From Erwinia aphidicola (GTDB taxonomy: Bacteria > Pseudomonadota > Gammaproteobacteria > Enterobacterales > Enterobacteriaceae): a stretch of DNA of 64,000 nucleotides. The notes under the pieces are model-generated. The model saw nothing but the letters and a program-made list of their open reading frames with translations. It was not told the origin of the DNA and searched no databases. Position numbers and translations under genes: made by a program. The stretch covers positions 62,001-126,000 of the forward strand of contig NZ_JACXBP010000004.1 of the NCBI RefSeq assembly GCF_014773485.1, given 5' to 3'. Positions within the stretch are counted from its first letter, which is position 1. Every line of letters begins with the position of its first letter. Shown one piece after another: positions 52,145-60,714 of the stretch.

Positions 52145-53253
52145 GGCTGTGGTGGCAGGCCTTCACCACAACGCTCAGCGGGCTACTGCAAAAACCGATG
52201 TGGATGATGCTGCTCTGTTCGCTCTGCCTGATGAGTACGGTGTATCTCAATCACAGCGTCTGGGATCTGCCCGTCGCGGTGATCGATATGGACCACAGCC
52301 CGGCCAGCAGAATGCTGACTCGCCAGCTTGATGCTACGCCGAAAATCACCAATGTGGCCTACAGCAGCCTGCCGCAGGCGCTCAGCGACCTTGGCCTGCG
52401 CAAACTGTTTGCGGTGATTATTCTGCCGCAGGATATGGAACAGAAGATGTTGGCAGGGAAAGAGGTCACGCTGCCGGTCTACGGAGATGCCACCAACCGC
52501 CTGGCGAATGGTCAGATCCAGCAGGATGTCATGGCCGCCGGGCAGCAGGTTTTAGGGCGCTACAATCTCAAGCTGATGATGATGGCGGGTTTTAGCGAAC
52601 GGCAGGCTTCGGTGGTGCTGACGCCATTTATTGGCCAGGCCATCGATGTATTTAACCCGGGGATCAGCTTTGCAGCGATTGTCTTTCCCGGCCTGCTGGT
52701 GATGCTGCTGCAGCACTCGCTGCTGATTGCCGGCGTGCGCGTCAGCATGACGCTGCGCAGCCAGGGGCCCTTACCCCTGCCGGTGACGCTAGACACGCTC
52801 TCCGCGCTGATCCCCATCTGGCTGTTTCTTTCTATCGTGCTGTTTGCCCTGTGGCCATGGGTACTGGGCTATCGGCAAACGGCCAGCATCCCCGAGCTGC
52901 TGATGCTGACGTTCCCGTTCCAGCTGGCGGTGCTGGGCCTGGCGAAGCTGGTGACCGAGTGCCTGCGTGAGGTAGAGCGCATCTACTTTTCGCTGTCGTT
53001 TATTACCACCCCGGTCTACTACCTTTCCGGCACGCTGTGGCCGGTGCAGTCGATGCCAGACTGGGTACGCGGCATTTCGATGATGCTGCCCTCAACCTGG
53101 GGCACGCGGATGATTGCCGGGGTAAATCAGATGGGGCTGCCGCTTAGCGAAGTGAGTCAAGATGTGGTGATGCTGCTGATCATGGCGGTGGTCTATACGG
53201 TACTGGGGATGGTGGTCGGAAAGCTGCGCGACTACCTCGGTCGTCGCCATTGA
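52141..53253 (+). CDS. ABC-2 family transporter permease (second of pair)
   Basis: This 370-residue protein has the same layout as the gene before it: N-terminal helix (about 20-35), an extracytoplasmic domain and a C-terminal block of helices. The start is GTG 52141, overlapping the upstream stop by four bases. In the E. coli ybhGFSR cluster an ATPase gene lies between adaptor and permeases. Here neither the cluster nor its neighbours (yhbW, ubiV) supply one. A repeat pair follows the stop. Confidence 0.85.
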   Translation: MRLWWQAFTTTLSGLLQKPMWMMLLCSLCLMSTVYLNHSVWDLPVAVIDMDHSPASRMLTRQLDATPKITNVAYSSLPQALSDLGLRKLFAVIILPQDMEQKMLAGKEVTLPVYGDATNRLANGQIQQDVMAAGQQVLGRYNLKLMMMAGFSERQASVVLTPFIGQAIDVFNPGISFAAIVFPGLLVMLLQHSLLIAGVRVSMTLRSQGPLPLPVTLDTLSALIPIWLFLSIVLFALWPWVLGYRQTASIPELLMLTFPFQLAVLGLAKLVTECLREVERIYFSLSFITTPVYYLSGTLWPVQSMPDWVRGISMMLPSTWGTRMIAGVNQMGLPLSEVSQDVVMLLIMAVVYTVLGMVVGKLRDYLGRRH

Positions 53254-53257
53254 CGGT

Positions 53258-53316
53258 GGGTCGGGCATGCCCGACCCCTACATGAATATGAGTTGGGGCG
53301 GCGGCATGCCCCGCCC
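53258..53316. repeat. Pair of REP-like palindromes (BIME-like)
   Basis: GGGTCGGGCATGCCCGACCC (53258-53277) is a perfect 20-base palindrome. Seventeen bases later comes GGGGCGGCGGCATGCCCCGCCC (53295-53316), an imperfect palindrome sharing the GGCATGCC centre. They sit between the convergent permease and ubiV genes, the usual place for REP/BIME sequences. Confidence 0.75.
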
Positions 53317-53335
53317 GTACGTACAGACGGCGTAG

Positions 53336-54214
53336 TTACTCCACCAACTCTAGCCCCGCCACCCGCTGCCAGTAGCCGTTGCAGTCGGCCGATCGCGCCA
53401 GGCTCAGCGGCTGCCTGCCGGTTTCATTGGCGCGAAAGCGCTCGATCATTGCCAGCGTGTCATCTCCCTGCGGCGACAGGCGCACAATATCCACCAGCCC
53501 CTGCATCGACAGCAGATCGTTACCCAGGTTGTAGCAGTAGCCGCTCATGGTCTGAATACCGTTCAGCACAAACACCGGCTGATCTTCCTGGGTGCGCACC
53601 TGGCGCCCGTGCGGGTAGTCAATACAGCATGTCTGGCACTCGTCCTTACTGCGGTTTTCAGCGCGGGCGCTAAAACAGCGGGCAGAGTACGCCAGTGGCA
53701 GATAGCCATAGCTCAGCACCTCGACTTCAAACTGGTGGCGGATCCCCAGTTCGTCGCACTGCACCAGCAGCTGCGCCAGCCAGTCTCGCGACAGCTCGAC
53801 CGGCATGCACCAGCGCATCATGCCCATTTTCAGCAGCAGCTGCAGCGTCACCGCGTTATAGATATTCAGCGCAGGACCGGCAACAAAGGGCACGCCCGCG
53901 TCACAGGCCAGGGTAACGGCGCCGACGTCGTTCGCCTCAATCAGAAACTCGCCGTTATCCACATAGCGCTTCAGCTCGGTTAACTCGGAAGGTGACTGCA
54001 CCAGCGCCAGGGTGCTGAGCACCACCTGCTTGCCAGCGGCGGCCAGATCTTTTGCCAGCGCCAGCCAGTCGGCTGCTTTAGTACTGCGGCGCTTGCTGCA
54101 TACCGATTCGCCAAGGTAGATAATCTCGGCCTCACTGTGCGCTGCGGCCTGGTAAAACGCCTGCAGCGTCTCTTTAGGCCAGTACCACAACACCGGCCCG
54201 AGGGAATATTTCAT
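53336..54214 (-). CDS. ubiV: Oxygen-independent ubiquinone hydroxylase subunit UbiV
   Basis: This 292-residue U32-family protein has the four cysteines known to bind the 4Fe-4S cluster at the same numbers as in E. coli: Cys39, Cys180, Cys193 and Cys197. With UbiU it hydroxylates the ubiquinone ring without oxygen. It lies nine bases downstream of ubiU. Formerly YhbV, once called a peptidase. Confidence 0.96.
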   Translation of the reverse strand: MKYSLGPVLWYWPKETLQAFYQAAAHSEAEIIYLGESVCSKRRSTKAADWLALAKDLAAAGKQVVLSTLALVQSPSELTELKRYVDNGEFLIEANDVGAVTLACDAGVPFVAGPALNIYNAVTLQLLLKMGMMRWCMPVELSRDWLAQLLVQCDELGIRHQFEVEVLSYGYLPLAYSARCFSARAENRSKDECQTCCIDYPHGRQVRTQEDQPVFVLNGIQTMSGYCYNLGNDLLSMQGLVDIVRLSPQGDDTLAMIERFRANETGRQPLSLARSADCNGYWQRVAGLELVE

Positions 54215-54223
54215 ACCGTTCTC

Positions 54224-55219
54224 CTACTGCCACTGGCGGTGATAAGCGCCAAGGGTCGTTTGCGTGCCTTCGCTCAGCGCACTGAGTGCTGTCATCCACT
54301 GCGGCTGCGGTGCGTAATTGGCCGGGTCGGCTTTGCAGCGGTCAATGGCCTGGCGCCAGATGCGCGTCACCTGTTCAACGTATGCCGGGCTGCGCTGGCG
54401 ACCTTCAATTTTTACCGAGGCAATATTGGCCGCCAGCAGCGCCGGCAGCAGCGCAAGGGTGTTCAGGCTGGTGGGCTCTTCCAGCGCGTGATAAGGCGTT
54501 TCTGCCACCTTGTAGCGCCCTTTGCACAGCGTAGGATAGCCCGCGTTTTCACCCGCACCATAACGGTCGATCAGCACCTCATTCAGGCGCGACTCCAGCC
54601 CGGCAGGCGTCTGCTGCCAGCGTACAAAGCGCGCAGGGGAGCAGGCGCCAACGGTATTCGGTGACTCGCCGGTGAGATAAGAGGAGAGATAGCAGCGCCC
54701 CTCGGCCATGATGCACAGGCTGCCAAAGGCAAATACTTCCAGCGCAACCTCCGTGTCGCGTGCCAGCTGGCGCACCTGATGCATCGATAGCACGCGCGGT
54801 AATACCACGCGTGCCACATCGAAGTTACGCTGGTAAAAGCGCAACGCGGCGGCATTGGTCGCGGAAGCCTGCACGGAAACGTGACGCTCAATATGGGGAT
54901 ATCGCTCGGCGGCATACGCCAGCATGGCGATATCTGCCAGGATTAAAGCATCGGCTCCGGCGTGGGCGGCCATATCCACAGCGCGCTGCCAGCGGTTGAA
55001 ACCGTCAGGATGGGCAAAGGTATTAATGGCGACGTGCAGCTTACGCCTGCGCTGATGCACATAATTTGCCGCTTCCTGCAGGCGTTTATCGCTGAAGTTC
55101 AGTCCGGCAAAATGACGGGCATTGGTTTCATCTTTCAGACCGATGTAAACCGCATCAGCGCCGTTTTCAATGGCAGCCTTCAGCGCCGGAAGGTTTCCGG
55201 CCGGGCAGAGAAGTTCCAT
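54224..55219 (-). CDS. ubiU: Oxygen-independent ubiquinone hydroxylase subunit UbiU
   Basis: This 331-residue U32-family protein has cluster cysteines Cys169, Cys176, Cys193 and Cys232, all in register with E. coli UbiU. It forms the heterodimer with UbiV. Divergent from ubiT across about 205 bases, in which a possible FNR site lies. Confidence 0.96.
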   Translation of the reverse strand: MELLCPAGNLPALKAAIENGADAVYIGLKDETNARHFAGLNFSDKRLQEAANYVHQRRRKLHVAINTFAHPDGFNRWQRAVDMAAHAGADALILADIAMLAYAAERYPHIERHVSVQASATNAAALRFYQRNFDVARVVLPRVLSMHQVRQLARDTEVALEVFAFGSLCIMAEGRCYLSSYLTGESPNTVGACSPARFVRWQQTPAGLESRLNEVLIDRYGAGENAGYPTLCKGRYKVAETPYHALEEPTSLNTLALLPALLAANIASVKIEGRQRSPAYVEQVTRIWRQAIDRCKADPANYAPQPQWMTALSALSEGTQTTLGAYHRQWQ

Positions 55220-55280
55220 GTAATCGAATCCAACTTATCAGTAGAATCGATGAGTTTAGAGAGGAAGGCTGCGACAAATT

Positions 55281-55294
55281 TTGATTTAAGGCAG
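55281..55294. promoter_or_regulatory. Possible FNR site between ubiU and ubiT
   Basis: TTGATTTAAGGCAG matches the FNR consensus TTGAT-N4-ATCAA at seven of ten positions, with one perfect half-site. It is 62-75 bases upstream of the ubiU start. In E. coli ubiUV expression is FNR-dependent, which supports the reading. Confidence 0.45.
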
Positions 55295-55424
55295 CTATTG
55301 GCGTATTGATGGGGTTCGATTCTCTGGATAAAACCCCTATAGTTCGCGCACTTTGTTGATCCAGCCGTCTGACGCGTTTTGCCAGTATGGCAAAATAGCC
55401 GAAATTTATTCGTAAGGAGTGATA

Positions 55425-55952
55425 ATGGTGTTGAACCCGCTACGCACCCACTGTGTCCGTAAGGGGCCGCAATTGTTGCGTTTCCCGCTGCGGTTTACCC
55501 CGTTCGCATTGAAGAAGCCGCTGCTGCAGTCGCTGTTACGCTGGCAGTTTCAACAGGCACTGGCAGAAGGTGAGCTAGACTTTCTTGAGGGGCGCTGGTT
55601 AGGGATTGAGGTCACTGACCTCGGGCTGCGTTGGTCAGTCACGCTGGAACAGGGGCGACTGCAGGTAGCCGATCGGGAAACGGCAGATGTCTGGTTTCGT
55701 GCTGAAGCCAACGATCTGTTGTTAATCGCCGCCCGCAGGGTGGATCCCGATACGCTGTTTTTCCAGCGTCGCCTGAATATCGAAGGAGATACCGAGCTGG
55801 GTCTGGAAGTGAAAAACCTGATGGATGCGGTTGATCTTGAATCCATGCCGACGCCGTTGCGCATCGGACTTATGCAACTGGCTGATTTTGTTGAAGCCGG
55901 ACTGAACGAGGGCGCGATTTCCCCGGCGGGTCGCGTAGGTGCAACATGTTAA
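55425..55952 (+). CDS. ubiT: Ubiquinone biosynthesis accessory factor UbiT
   Basis: This 175-residue SCP2-domain protein contains the lipid-binding pattern DADDLLLIAARR-like (EANDLLLIAARRVDPDTLFFQRRLNIEGDTELG in full at about 101-133) and the amphipathic C-terminal helix LMQLADFVEAGL. It is the anaerobic counterpart of UbiJ. ATG 55425 has TAAGGAG six bases upstream; GTG 55419 is a weaker alternative. Formerly YhbT. Overlaps yhbS by seven bases. Confidence 0.94.
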   Translation: MVLNPLRTHCVRKGPQLLRFPLRFTPFALKKPLLQSLLRWQFQQALAEGELDFLEGRWLGIEVTDLGLRWSVTLEQGRLQVADRETADVWFRAEANDLLLIAARRVDPDTLFFQRRLNIEGDTELGLEVKNLMDAVDLESMPTPLRIGLMQLADFVEAGLNEGAISPAGRVGATC

Positions 55953-56449
55953 TTCGTACTGAAATTGGAGTGGATGCTGCCAGCATCGACAGCCTGCTGC
56001 GTCGCTGTTTTCCCACCTCAGCGGAAGCTGAACTGGTGCAGCAGCTGCGTGAAGATGGCTTGTTAACGCTCGGCGTTGTCGCCACCGATGATGAAGGCCA
56101 GGTTCTGGGCTATGCGGCCTTCAGCCCGGTAACGCTGGCTGAAGAGGATCGTCAGTGGGTGGGGCTGGCACCGCTGGCGGTGGATGAGAGCGTGCGTAAG
56201 CAGGGGCTGGGCAAGCAGCTGATTTACGAAGGGCTGGATACGCTGAATGAGTTTGGCTATGCCGCGGTGGTGGTGCTGGGCGACCCGGCATACTACGGGC
56301 GTTATGGCTTTGAACCGGCAGCGCGTTACGGCCTGCACAGCAGATGGCAGGAGAGCGAAGCGGCGTTTCAGGTCTATAAGCTGGCGGAGGATGCGTTCAG
56401 CGGTACAGAAGGGCGCATCGAATATTCGGCGCCGTTTAATCGCCTCTGA
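55946..56449 (+). CDS. yhbS: GNAT-family N-acetyltransferase YhbS
   Basis: This 167-residue protein has the GNAT acetyl-CoA loop in [17 protein letters not shown] and the [15 protein letters not shown] motif. Length matches E. coli YhbS, whose substrate is uncertain. The ATG lies within the ubiT 3' end, and its own 3' end overlaps the convergent yhbQ by 14 bases. Confidence 0.93.
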   Translation: MLIRTEIGVDAASIDSLLRRCFPTSAEAELVQQLREDGLLTLGVVATDDEGQVLGYAAFSPVTLAEEDRQWVGLAPLAVDESVRKQGLGKQLIYEGLDTLNEFGYAAVVVLGDPAYYGRYGFEPAARYGLHSRWQESEAAFQVYKLAEDAFSGTEGRIEYSAPFNRL

Positions 56450-56741
56450 GCGTGTTAAGCCATAAAATCAATGACACGGGCTGGTGCTCCACCAGCCTGA
56501 TTTTTTCCTGCCGCTTTAACTGCTTTACCTGATACTCCAGCTTCGACGCCAGCGAACGGTCCCCGGCTTCGCAGTGAAACATCAGCTCAAGCGGACCCTT
56601 GCCGCGCAAGGCTTTCGCCCCTTTGCCGCACTGATGCTGGGCGAAGCGCCGCTGCACGTCATTGGTGATCCCGGTATAGAGCATGCCGCTGGCGGTGCGC
56701 AGGATATAGAGCCGCCAGTCGCCGGATGCCGCAGAGTTCAT
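56436..56741 (-). CDS. yhbQ: GIY-YIG nuclease family protein YhbQ
   Basis: This 101-residue single-domain GIY-YIG protein reads [28 protein letters not shown], with the conserved tyrosines, arginine and histidine, and a later Glu in [11 protein letters not shown]. coli YhbQ is 100 residues and has DNA-damage-linked nuclease activity reported. Convergent overlap with yhbS. Confidence 0.93.
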   Translation of the reverse strand: MNSAASGDWRLYILRTASGMLYTGITNDVQRRFAQHQCGKGAKALRGKGPLELMFHCEAGDRSLASKLEYQVKQLKRQEKIRLVEHQPVSLILWLNTLRGD

Positions 56742-56819
56742 AGGCTGTCTCAGGTAGAAAATCTGCGCGTACTTTAGCGCAGATCGCCCGCGTGTGGGAG
56801 TAGCGGCAAAGCGATGGCG

Positions 56820-56837
56820 GGCCAGCCGCAGCTGGCC
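56820..56837 (-). other. Hairpin downstream of yhbO
   Basis: A 7-bp perfect stem GGCCAGC / GCTGGCC with a CGCA loop lies just after the yhbO stop without a T-run. It could be a weak terminator. Confidence 0.4.
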
Positions 56838-56843
56838 AGCGGA

Positions 56844-57365
56844 TTAGAGTGCGTTGAGAATACGCAGTGATTCACGATTGAAGGCAGGCAGGTCGTCCGG
56901 CGTGCGGCTGGTGACCAGTCGCTCATTGTCGACTACCACCTCTTTATCATAGAAGTCAGCACCGGCATTTTTCAGATCGATAACGATCGCTTTCACTGTG
57001 GTCATCTGGCGCCCGCGTACGGCATTGGCGCTGATCAGCAGCTGAGGTCCGTGGCAGATAGCAAACACCGGTCGGCCCAGCGCCACAAACTCTTTAGTAA
57101 AGGCGACGAAACGGTCATCACCGCGCAGCGTATCCGGGGAGTGACCGCCGGGGAGCAGCAGGGCGTCAAAATCCGCCGGCTGAACGTCATCGATAGATTT
57201 GTCTATCTTCACTTTGGCATCACCCTGTTTGCCGGTGATGGTTTTACCTGCTTCGGTATCAATGGTAATGACCTCGTGACCCGCATCTTGATACGCCTTG
57301 GCCGGGGAGGTGAACTCCGAATCTTCAAATTCATCGGTAATTAACACTGCAATCTTCTTGCTCAT
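56844..57365 (-). CDS. yhbO: DJ-1/PfpI-family protein/nucleic acid deglycase YhbO
   Basis: From ATG 57365 it has 173 residues, with AGGAGAAAAT upstream. The frame's earlier ATG at 57413 lacks this site. The catalytic nucleophile is Cys104 followed by His105 in AICHGPQLL, with the conserved Glu near the N-terminus. In E. coli it protects against stress and glyoxal adducts. E. coli yhbP, next to yhbO, is missing here. Confidence 0.94.
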   Translation of the reverse strand: MSKKIAVLITDEFEDSEFTSPAKAYQDAGHEVITIDTEAGKTITGKQGDAKVKIDKSIDDVQPADFDALLLPGGHSPDTLRGDDRFVAFTKEFVALGRPVFAICHGPQLLISANAVRGRQMTTVKAIVIDLKNAGADFYDKEVVVDNERLVTSRTPDDLPAFNRESLRILNAL

Positions 57366-57542
57366 ATTTTCTCCTGTGAACTTGAGTTGTTGATAGAAAT
57401 AAGTGTGGTTCACATATGCAGAAAATCAACCAGGTCGATTCCGAATGGCATTAAAGGTAAAGAAGACGCAGGCGGCTGGCGTTTGTGAATAGCGCACTTT
57501 ATGATAATTCTTTGGCGCACCTCCATAAATCAGGACGACTCT

Positions 57543-57941
57543 ATGGCTACCTTGTATTTGATCCTTGCTTTCGGCTCCTATTTTCTCACCAGCATCGCGA
57601 TGGTGCTGGTATTTCTGTTTATCTACACGCGAATTACGCCACATAACGAATGGCGGCTAATTAAAGAGAATAATCTGGCGGCAACCTGGGGGTTTATCGG
57701 TGCGCTGCTGGGCTATATTATTCCGCTTGCCAGCGTAGCGATTAACTCCATTAATCTGGTCGATTATCTGGTGTGGGGCGCCGTGGCGCTGGTGATCCAG
57801 CTCATCGTCTTTACCGCCGTGCGCCTGTTTATGCGCGATATCAGTCAACGTATCGAAGACAACAGCGTGGCGGCCGGGTTATTCCTGGGTGGTGTCTCTA
57901 CCGGCGTCGGTATCCTGAACGCGGCCTGTATGACCTATTAA
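57543..57941 (+). CDS. DUF350 family inner-membrane protein (YjfL-like)
   Basis: From ATG 57543, with AGGA upstream, it has 132 residues. Four transmembrane helices in two DUF350 halves are visible, with YTRITPHNEWRLIKENNLAATWGFIGALLGY in the first and a short ending GILNAACMTY. It resembles E. coli YjfL in length and both motifs. Function unknown. The frame from 57501 adds a non-homologous start. Its stop overlaps the convergent nrdG end by four bases. Confidence 0.88.
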   Translation: MATLYLILAFGSYFLTSIAMVLVFLFIYTRITPHNEWRLIKENNLAATWGFIGALLGYIIPLASVAINSINLVDYLVWGAVALVIQLIVFTAVRLFMRDISQRIEDNSVAAGLFLGGVSTGVGILNAACMTY

Positions 57942-58408
57942 TCTGCCCGCAGTTGATGAACAACCTGGTTGCTGCTGCCGCGCCACAGCAGCGCCGGGTC
58001 TTTCAGTGCCTGAATAAATTTACCGTCAATCAGCACATTGACCAGCGCCACCACCCGCTGCTGCTGAGCGCTCAGCTCGTCCAGCCGATAGCCGGTCCAC
58101 AGCCAGATATCTTTTCCCGCGCATTCGCGCCTGACGCGCAGCAGCAGCCGCCCGACATCCGCCAGGTTCGCCGGGTGCAGCGGATCGCCGCCGGACAGCG
58201 ACAGCCCCTGCCGCGGTATGCGCGTATCGTTAAGGTCGGCGATCAGCTGCTCTTCCATCTGCAGAGTAAACGGCACGCCGGAATTCAGCCGCCAGGTGCT
58301 TTGGTTATAGCAGCCCGGGCACTGATGCACGCAGCCGGAAACGAACAGCGTGCAGCGCGTGCCGGGGCCGTTAACGATATCCACCGGATAATACTGATGG
58401 ATATTCAT
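57938..58408 (-). CDS. nrdG: Anaerobic ribonucleotide reductase-activating protein
   Basis: This 156-residue radical-SAM enzyme has the cluster motif CVHQCPGC (Cys26, Cys30, Cys33). It generates the glycyl radical on NrdD with SAM and reduced flavodoxin. Its ATG overlaps the nrdD stop by four bases. Confidence 0.97.
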   Translation of the reverse strand: MNIHQYYPVDIVNGPGTRCTLFVSGCVHQCPGCYNQSTWRLNSGVPFTLQMEEQLIADLNDTRIPRQGLSLSGGDPLHPANLADVGRLLLRVRRECAGKDIWLWTGYRLDELSAQQQRVVALVNVLIDGKFIQALKDPALLWRGSSNQVVHQLRAD

Positions 58409-60543
58409 CCGGGCTGGCCCTGGCGCAGGTGTTTTACCCGGCGCTTAACCTCTTCCTGCTTGCCCGCATTGAACGGCCTGGCGTCCGGGCTGCCGAGATA
58501 GCCGCACACCCGGCGCGTAACGGACACCCGCGTGCTGTCGTGATTGCCGCAGTTCGGGCAGGTGAAGCCTTTGCTGGTGCAGGCGAACTCACCCGTAAAG
58601 CCGCACTCGTAGCATTCATCAATCGGGGTGTTGGTGCCGTAATAGGGCACGCGGCTGTAGCTGTAATCCCAGACGTCCTCCAGTGCCTTCAGGTTATGCT
58701 GGATATTCGGGTACTCGCCGTAGCAGATAAAACCGCCGTTGGCGATCGGCGGATAGCCCGCTTCAAAGTCGATTTTGTCGTACGGATTAACCTTTTTCTC
58801 AACGTCGAGGTGGAAGCTGTTGGTGTAGTAACCTTTGTCGGTGACGCCCGGCACCACGCCAAATTCGGCGGCGTCGAGGCGGCAGAAGCGGTCGCACAGG
58901 TTTTCGCTCGGCGTGCTGTACAGGCTGAAGCCGTAGTCGGTCTCCTCCTTCCACTGATCCACGGCAGCACGCAGGCGGGCGACAATCTCCAGCCCTTTGG
59001 CGCGCAGTGCCGCATCGTCGTAGGGATGAATTGCCGCGCCGCTCAGCGCGTTTAGCGTTTCGTGAATGCCGATGTAGCCCAGCGAGATCGAAGCCCGGCC
59101 GTGCTTAAAGATAGCCGCCACCGGCTCATCGGCCTGCAGGCGCACCCCGCAGGCGCCCTCCATATAGAGGATTGGCGCAACCCGCGCTTTCACGTTCTCC
59201 AGCCGCGCAATGCGCGTCATCAGCGCCTTCTTCGCCAGCAGCAGGCGCCTGTCCAGCAGCGCCCAGAAGCGTGTCTCATCGCCACCCGCTTCCAGGGCAA
59301 TGCGCGGCAGGTTGAGGCTAATCACGCCAATATTATTGCGCCCCTCGTGGATCTGTTCCCCGTTCTCCTGATACACGCCGAGGAAGCTGCGGCAGCCCAT
59401 TGGCGTTTTAAACGAACCGGTGACCTGCACCACCTGGTCATAATTGAGGATATCGGGGTACATGCGTTTACTGGCGCACTCCAGCGCCAGCTGTTTGATA
59501 TCGTAATTTGGCTCGCCGCGACGGTGGTTCAGCCCGGCTTTGATGGCGAACACCAGCTTGGGAAACACGGCAGTTTTGTGATTTTTACCCAGCCCGGCGA
59601 TGCGGTTACGCAGGATCGACTGCTGGATCAGGCGCGCTGCCCAGCTGGTGCCGAGGCCGAAGCCGAAGGTGACAAACGGCGTCTGGCCGTTGGCGGTGTG
59701 CAGCGTATTGACCTCATACTCCAGCGACTGAAAGGCGTCGTAGCACTCTTTTTCGGTGCGCGCGCGGGCATAGGCTTCGGCGTCGGCAATCTGCCATTCG
59801 TCGGCGGTGGCGCGGTGTTTTGCCAGGCTGGCATCCACGAACGGCGCCAGCACTTCATCAATACGGTTAATGGTGGTGCCCCCGTAAATATGGCTGGCGA
59901 CCTGGGCGATGATCTGCGCGGTGACGGCGGTGGCGGTGGAGATCGACTTAGGCGGTTCGATCTCGGCGTTACCCATTTTGAAGCCGTGCGTCAGCATGCC
60001 CCGCAGGTCGATCAGCATGCAGTTAAACATCGGGAAAAACGGCGAGTAGTCGAGATCGTGATAGTGGATCTCGCCGCGCTCATGGGCGCTGACCACATCA
60101 CGCGGCAGCATATGCTGACGGGCGTAGTGTTTGGCGACGATCCCGGCCAGCAGATCGCGCTGAGTGGGGATCACCTTGCTATCCTTATTGGCATTTTCAT
60201 TGAGTAGCGCCGGATTACTCTGTTCGATCAGCCCGCGGATCTCATGGTTAAGGCGCCCGCGCAGTTCACGCGCAACATCGCGGTCGTGGCGATACTCAAT
60301 ATAGCTGCGCGCCAGCTGTGGGTAACGTCCGGCCATCAGCTGGTTTTCCACCGCCTGCTGCACTTCGGCAATATCCACCTGCGGGCGCTGCATCAGCTGG
60401 TGGCTAATCAACCTGGCGACGGAAGTACAGTAATCTTCATCGTTTATCTGTGCTGCCTGCGCGGCCGCGTGGATCGCCGCCGCAATGCGTGCCGGATCGA
60501 AATTTACCCGACATCCGTCGCGTTTAATCACCTGAGTTGCCAC
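58405..60543 (-). CDS. nrdD: Anaerobic ribonucleoside-triphosphate reductase
   Basis: This 712-residue enzyme has an N-terminal ATP-cone (about 1-100) and the catalytic barrel. A C-terminal zinc site has pairs CYECG and CPNC. The radical-bearing glycine is Gly681 in RRVCGYLGS. Length equals E. coli NrdD. The start is GTG 60543, with AGGGGA upstream overlapped by an NrdR box. It reduces NTPs to dNTPs without oxygen, using formate. Confidence 0.98.
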   Translation of the reverse strand: MATQVIKRDGCRVNFDPARIAAAIHAAAQAAQINDEDYCTSVARLISHQLMQRPQVDIAEVQQAVENQLMAGRYPQLARSYIEYRHDRDVARELRGRLNHEIRGLIEQSNPALLNENANKDSKVIPTQRDLLAGIVAKHYARQHMLPRDVVSAHERGEIHYHDLDYSPFFPMFNCMLIDLRGMLTHGFKMGNAEIEPPKSISTATAVTAQIIAQVASHIYGGTTINRIDEVLAPFVDASLAKHRATADEWQIADAEAYARARTEKECYDAFQSLEYEVNTLHTANGQTPFVTFGFGLGTSWAARLIQQSILRNRIAGLGKNHKTAVFPKLVFAIKAGLNHRRGEPNYDIKQLALECASKRMYPDILNYDQVVQVTGSFKTPMGCRSFLGVYQENGEQIHEGRNNIGVISLNLPRIALEAGGDETRFWALLDRRLLLAKKALMTRIARLENVKARVAPILYMEGACGVRLQADEPVAAIFKHGRASISLGYIGIHETLNALSGAAIHPYDDAALRAKGLEIVARLRAAVDQWKEETDYGFSLYSTPSENLCDRFCRLDAAEFGVVPGVTDKGYYTNSFHLDVEKKVNPYDKIDFEAGYPPIANGGFICYGEYPNIQHNLKALEDVWDYSYSRVPYYGTNTPIDECYECGFTGEFACTSKGFTCPNCGNHDSTRVSVTRRVCGYLGSPDARPFNAGKQEEVKRRVKHLRQGQPG

Positions 60544-60550
60544 TGCGCTT

Positions 60551-60598
60551 CCCCTATATGTAGTTTTTCAGGGCTATAGTAAGCGCTATATGTAGTGT
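60551..60598 (-). promoter_or_regulatory. Tandem NrdR boxes upstream of nrdD
   Basis: Two copies of the NrdR-type motif occur 32 bases (three helical turns) apart, at 60551-60566 and 60583-60598. Both share ACTACATATAG on the minus strand. The proximal box overlaps the nrdD ribosome site. Pairs of boxes at this spacing are characteristic of NrdR operators. Confidence 0.85.
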
Positions 60599-60624
60599 TT
60601 TCTCGTGGAATATTGGCCGTTTTA

Positions 60625-60638
60625 TTGATTTGCCACAA
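60625..60638 (-). promoter_or_regulatory. Possible FNR site upstream of nrdD
   Basis: TTGTGGCAAATCAA on the minus strand matches TTGAT-N4-ATCAA at eight of ten positions. It is about 90 bases upstream of the nrdD start, just beyond the NrdR boxes. E. coli nrdDG is FNR-activated. Confidence 0.5.
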
Positions 60639-60714
60639 GGAACCCGTCGGCAGCGATTCTCCTCTGCGAGAGAGCCAAACCCCTGGTTTCGAGCTCCACT
60701 GGCCAACCTTAAAC

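Noticed and set aside
50990-53253. Possibility that one permease carries a fused ATPase domain
   Set aside because: Both proteins are under 390 residues and show no Walker A, signature or Walker B motif.
59062-60207. Plus-strand frame of 381 codons opposite nrdD
   Set aside because: Shadow of nrdD; the NrdD catalytic region is intact beneath it.
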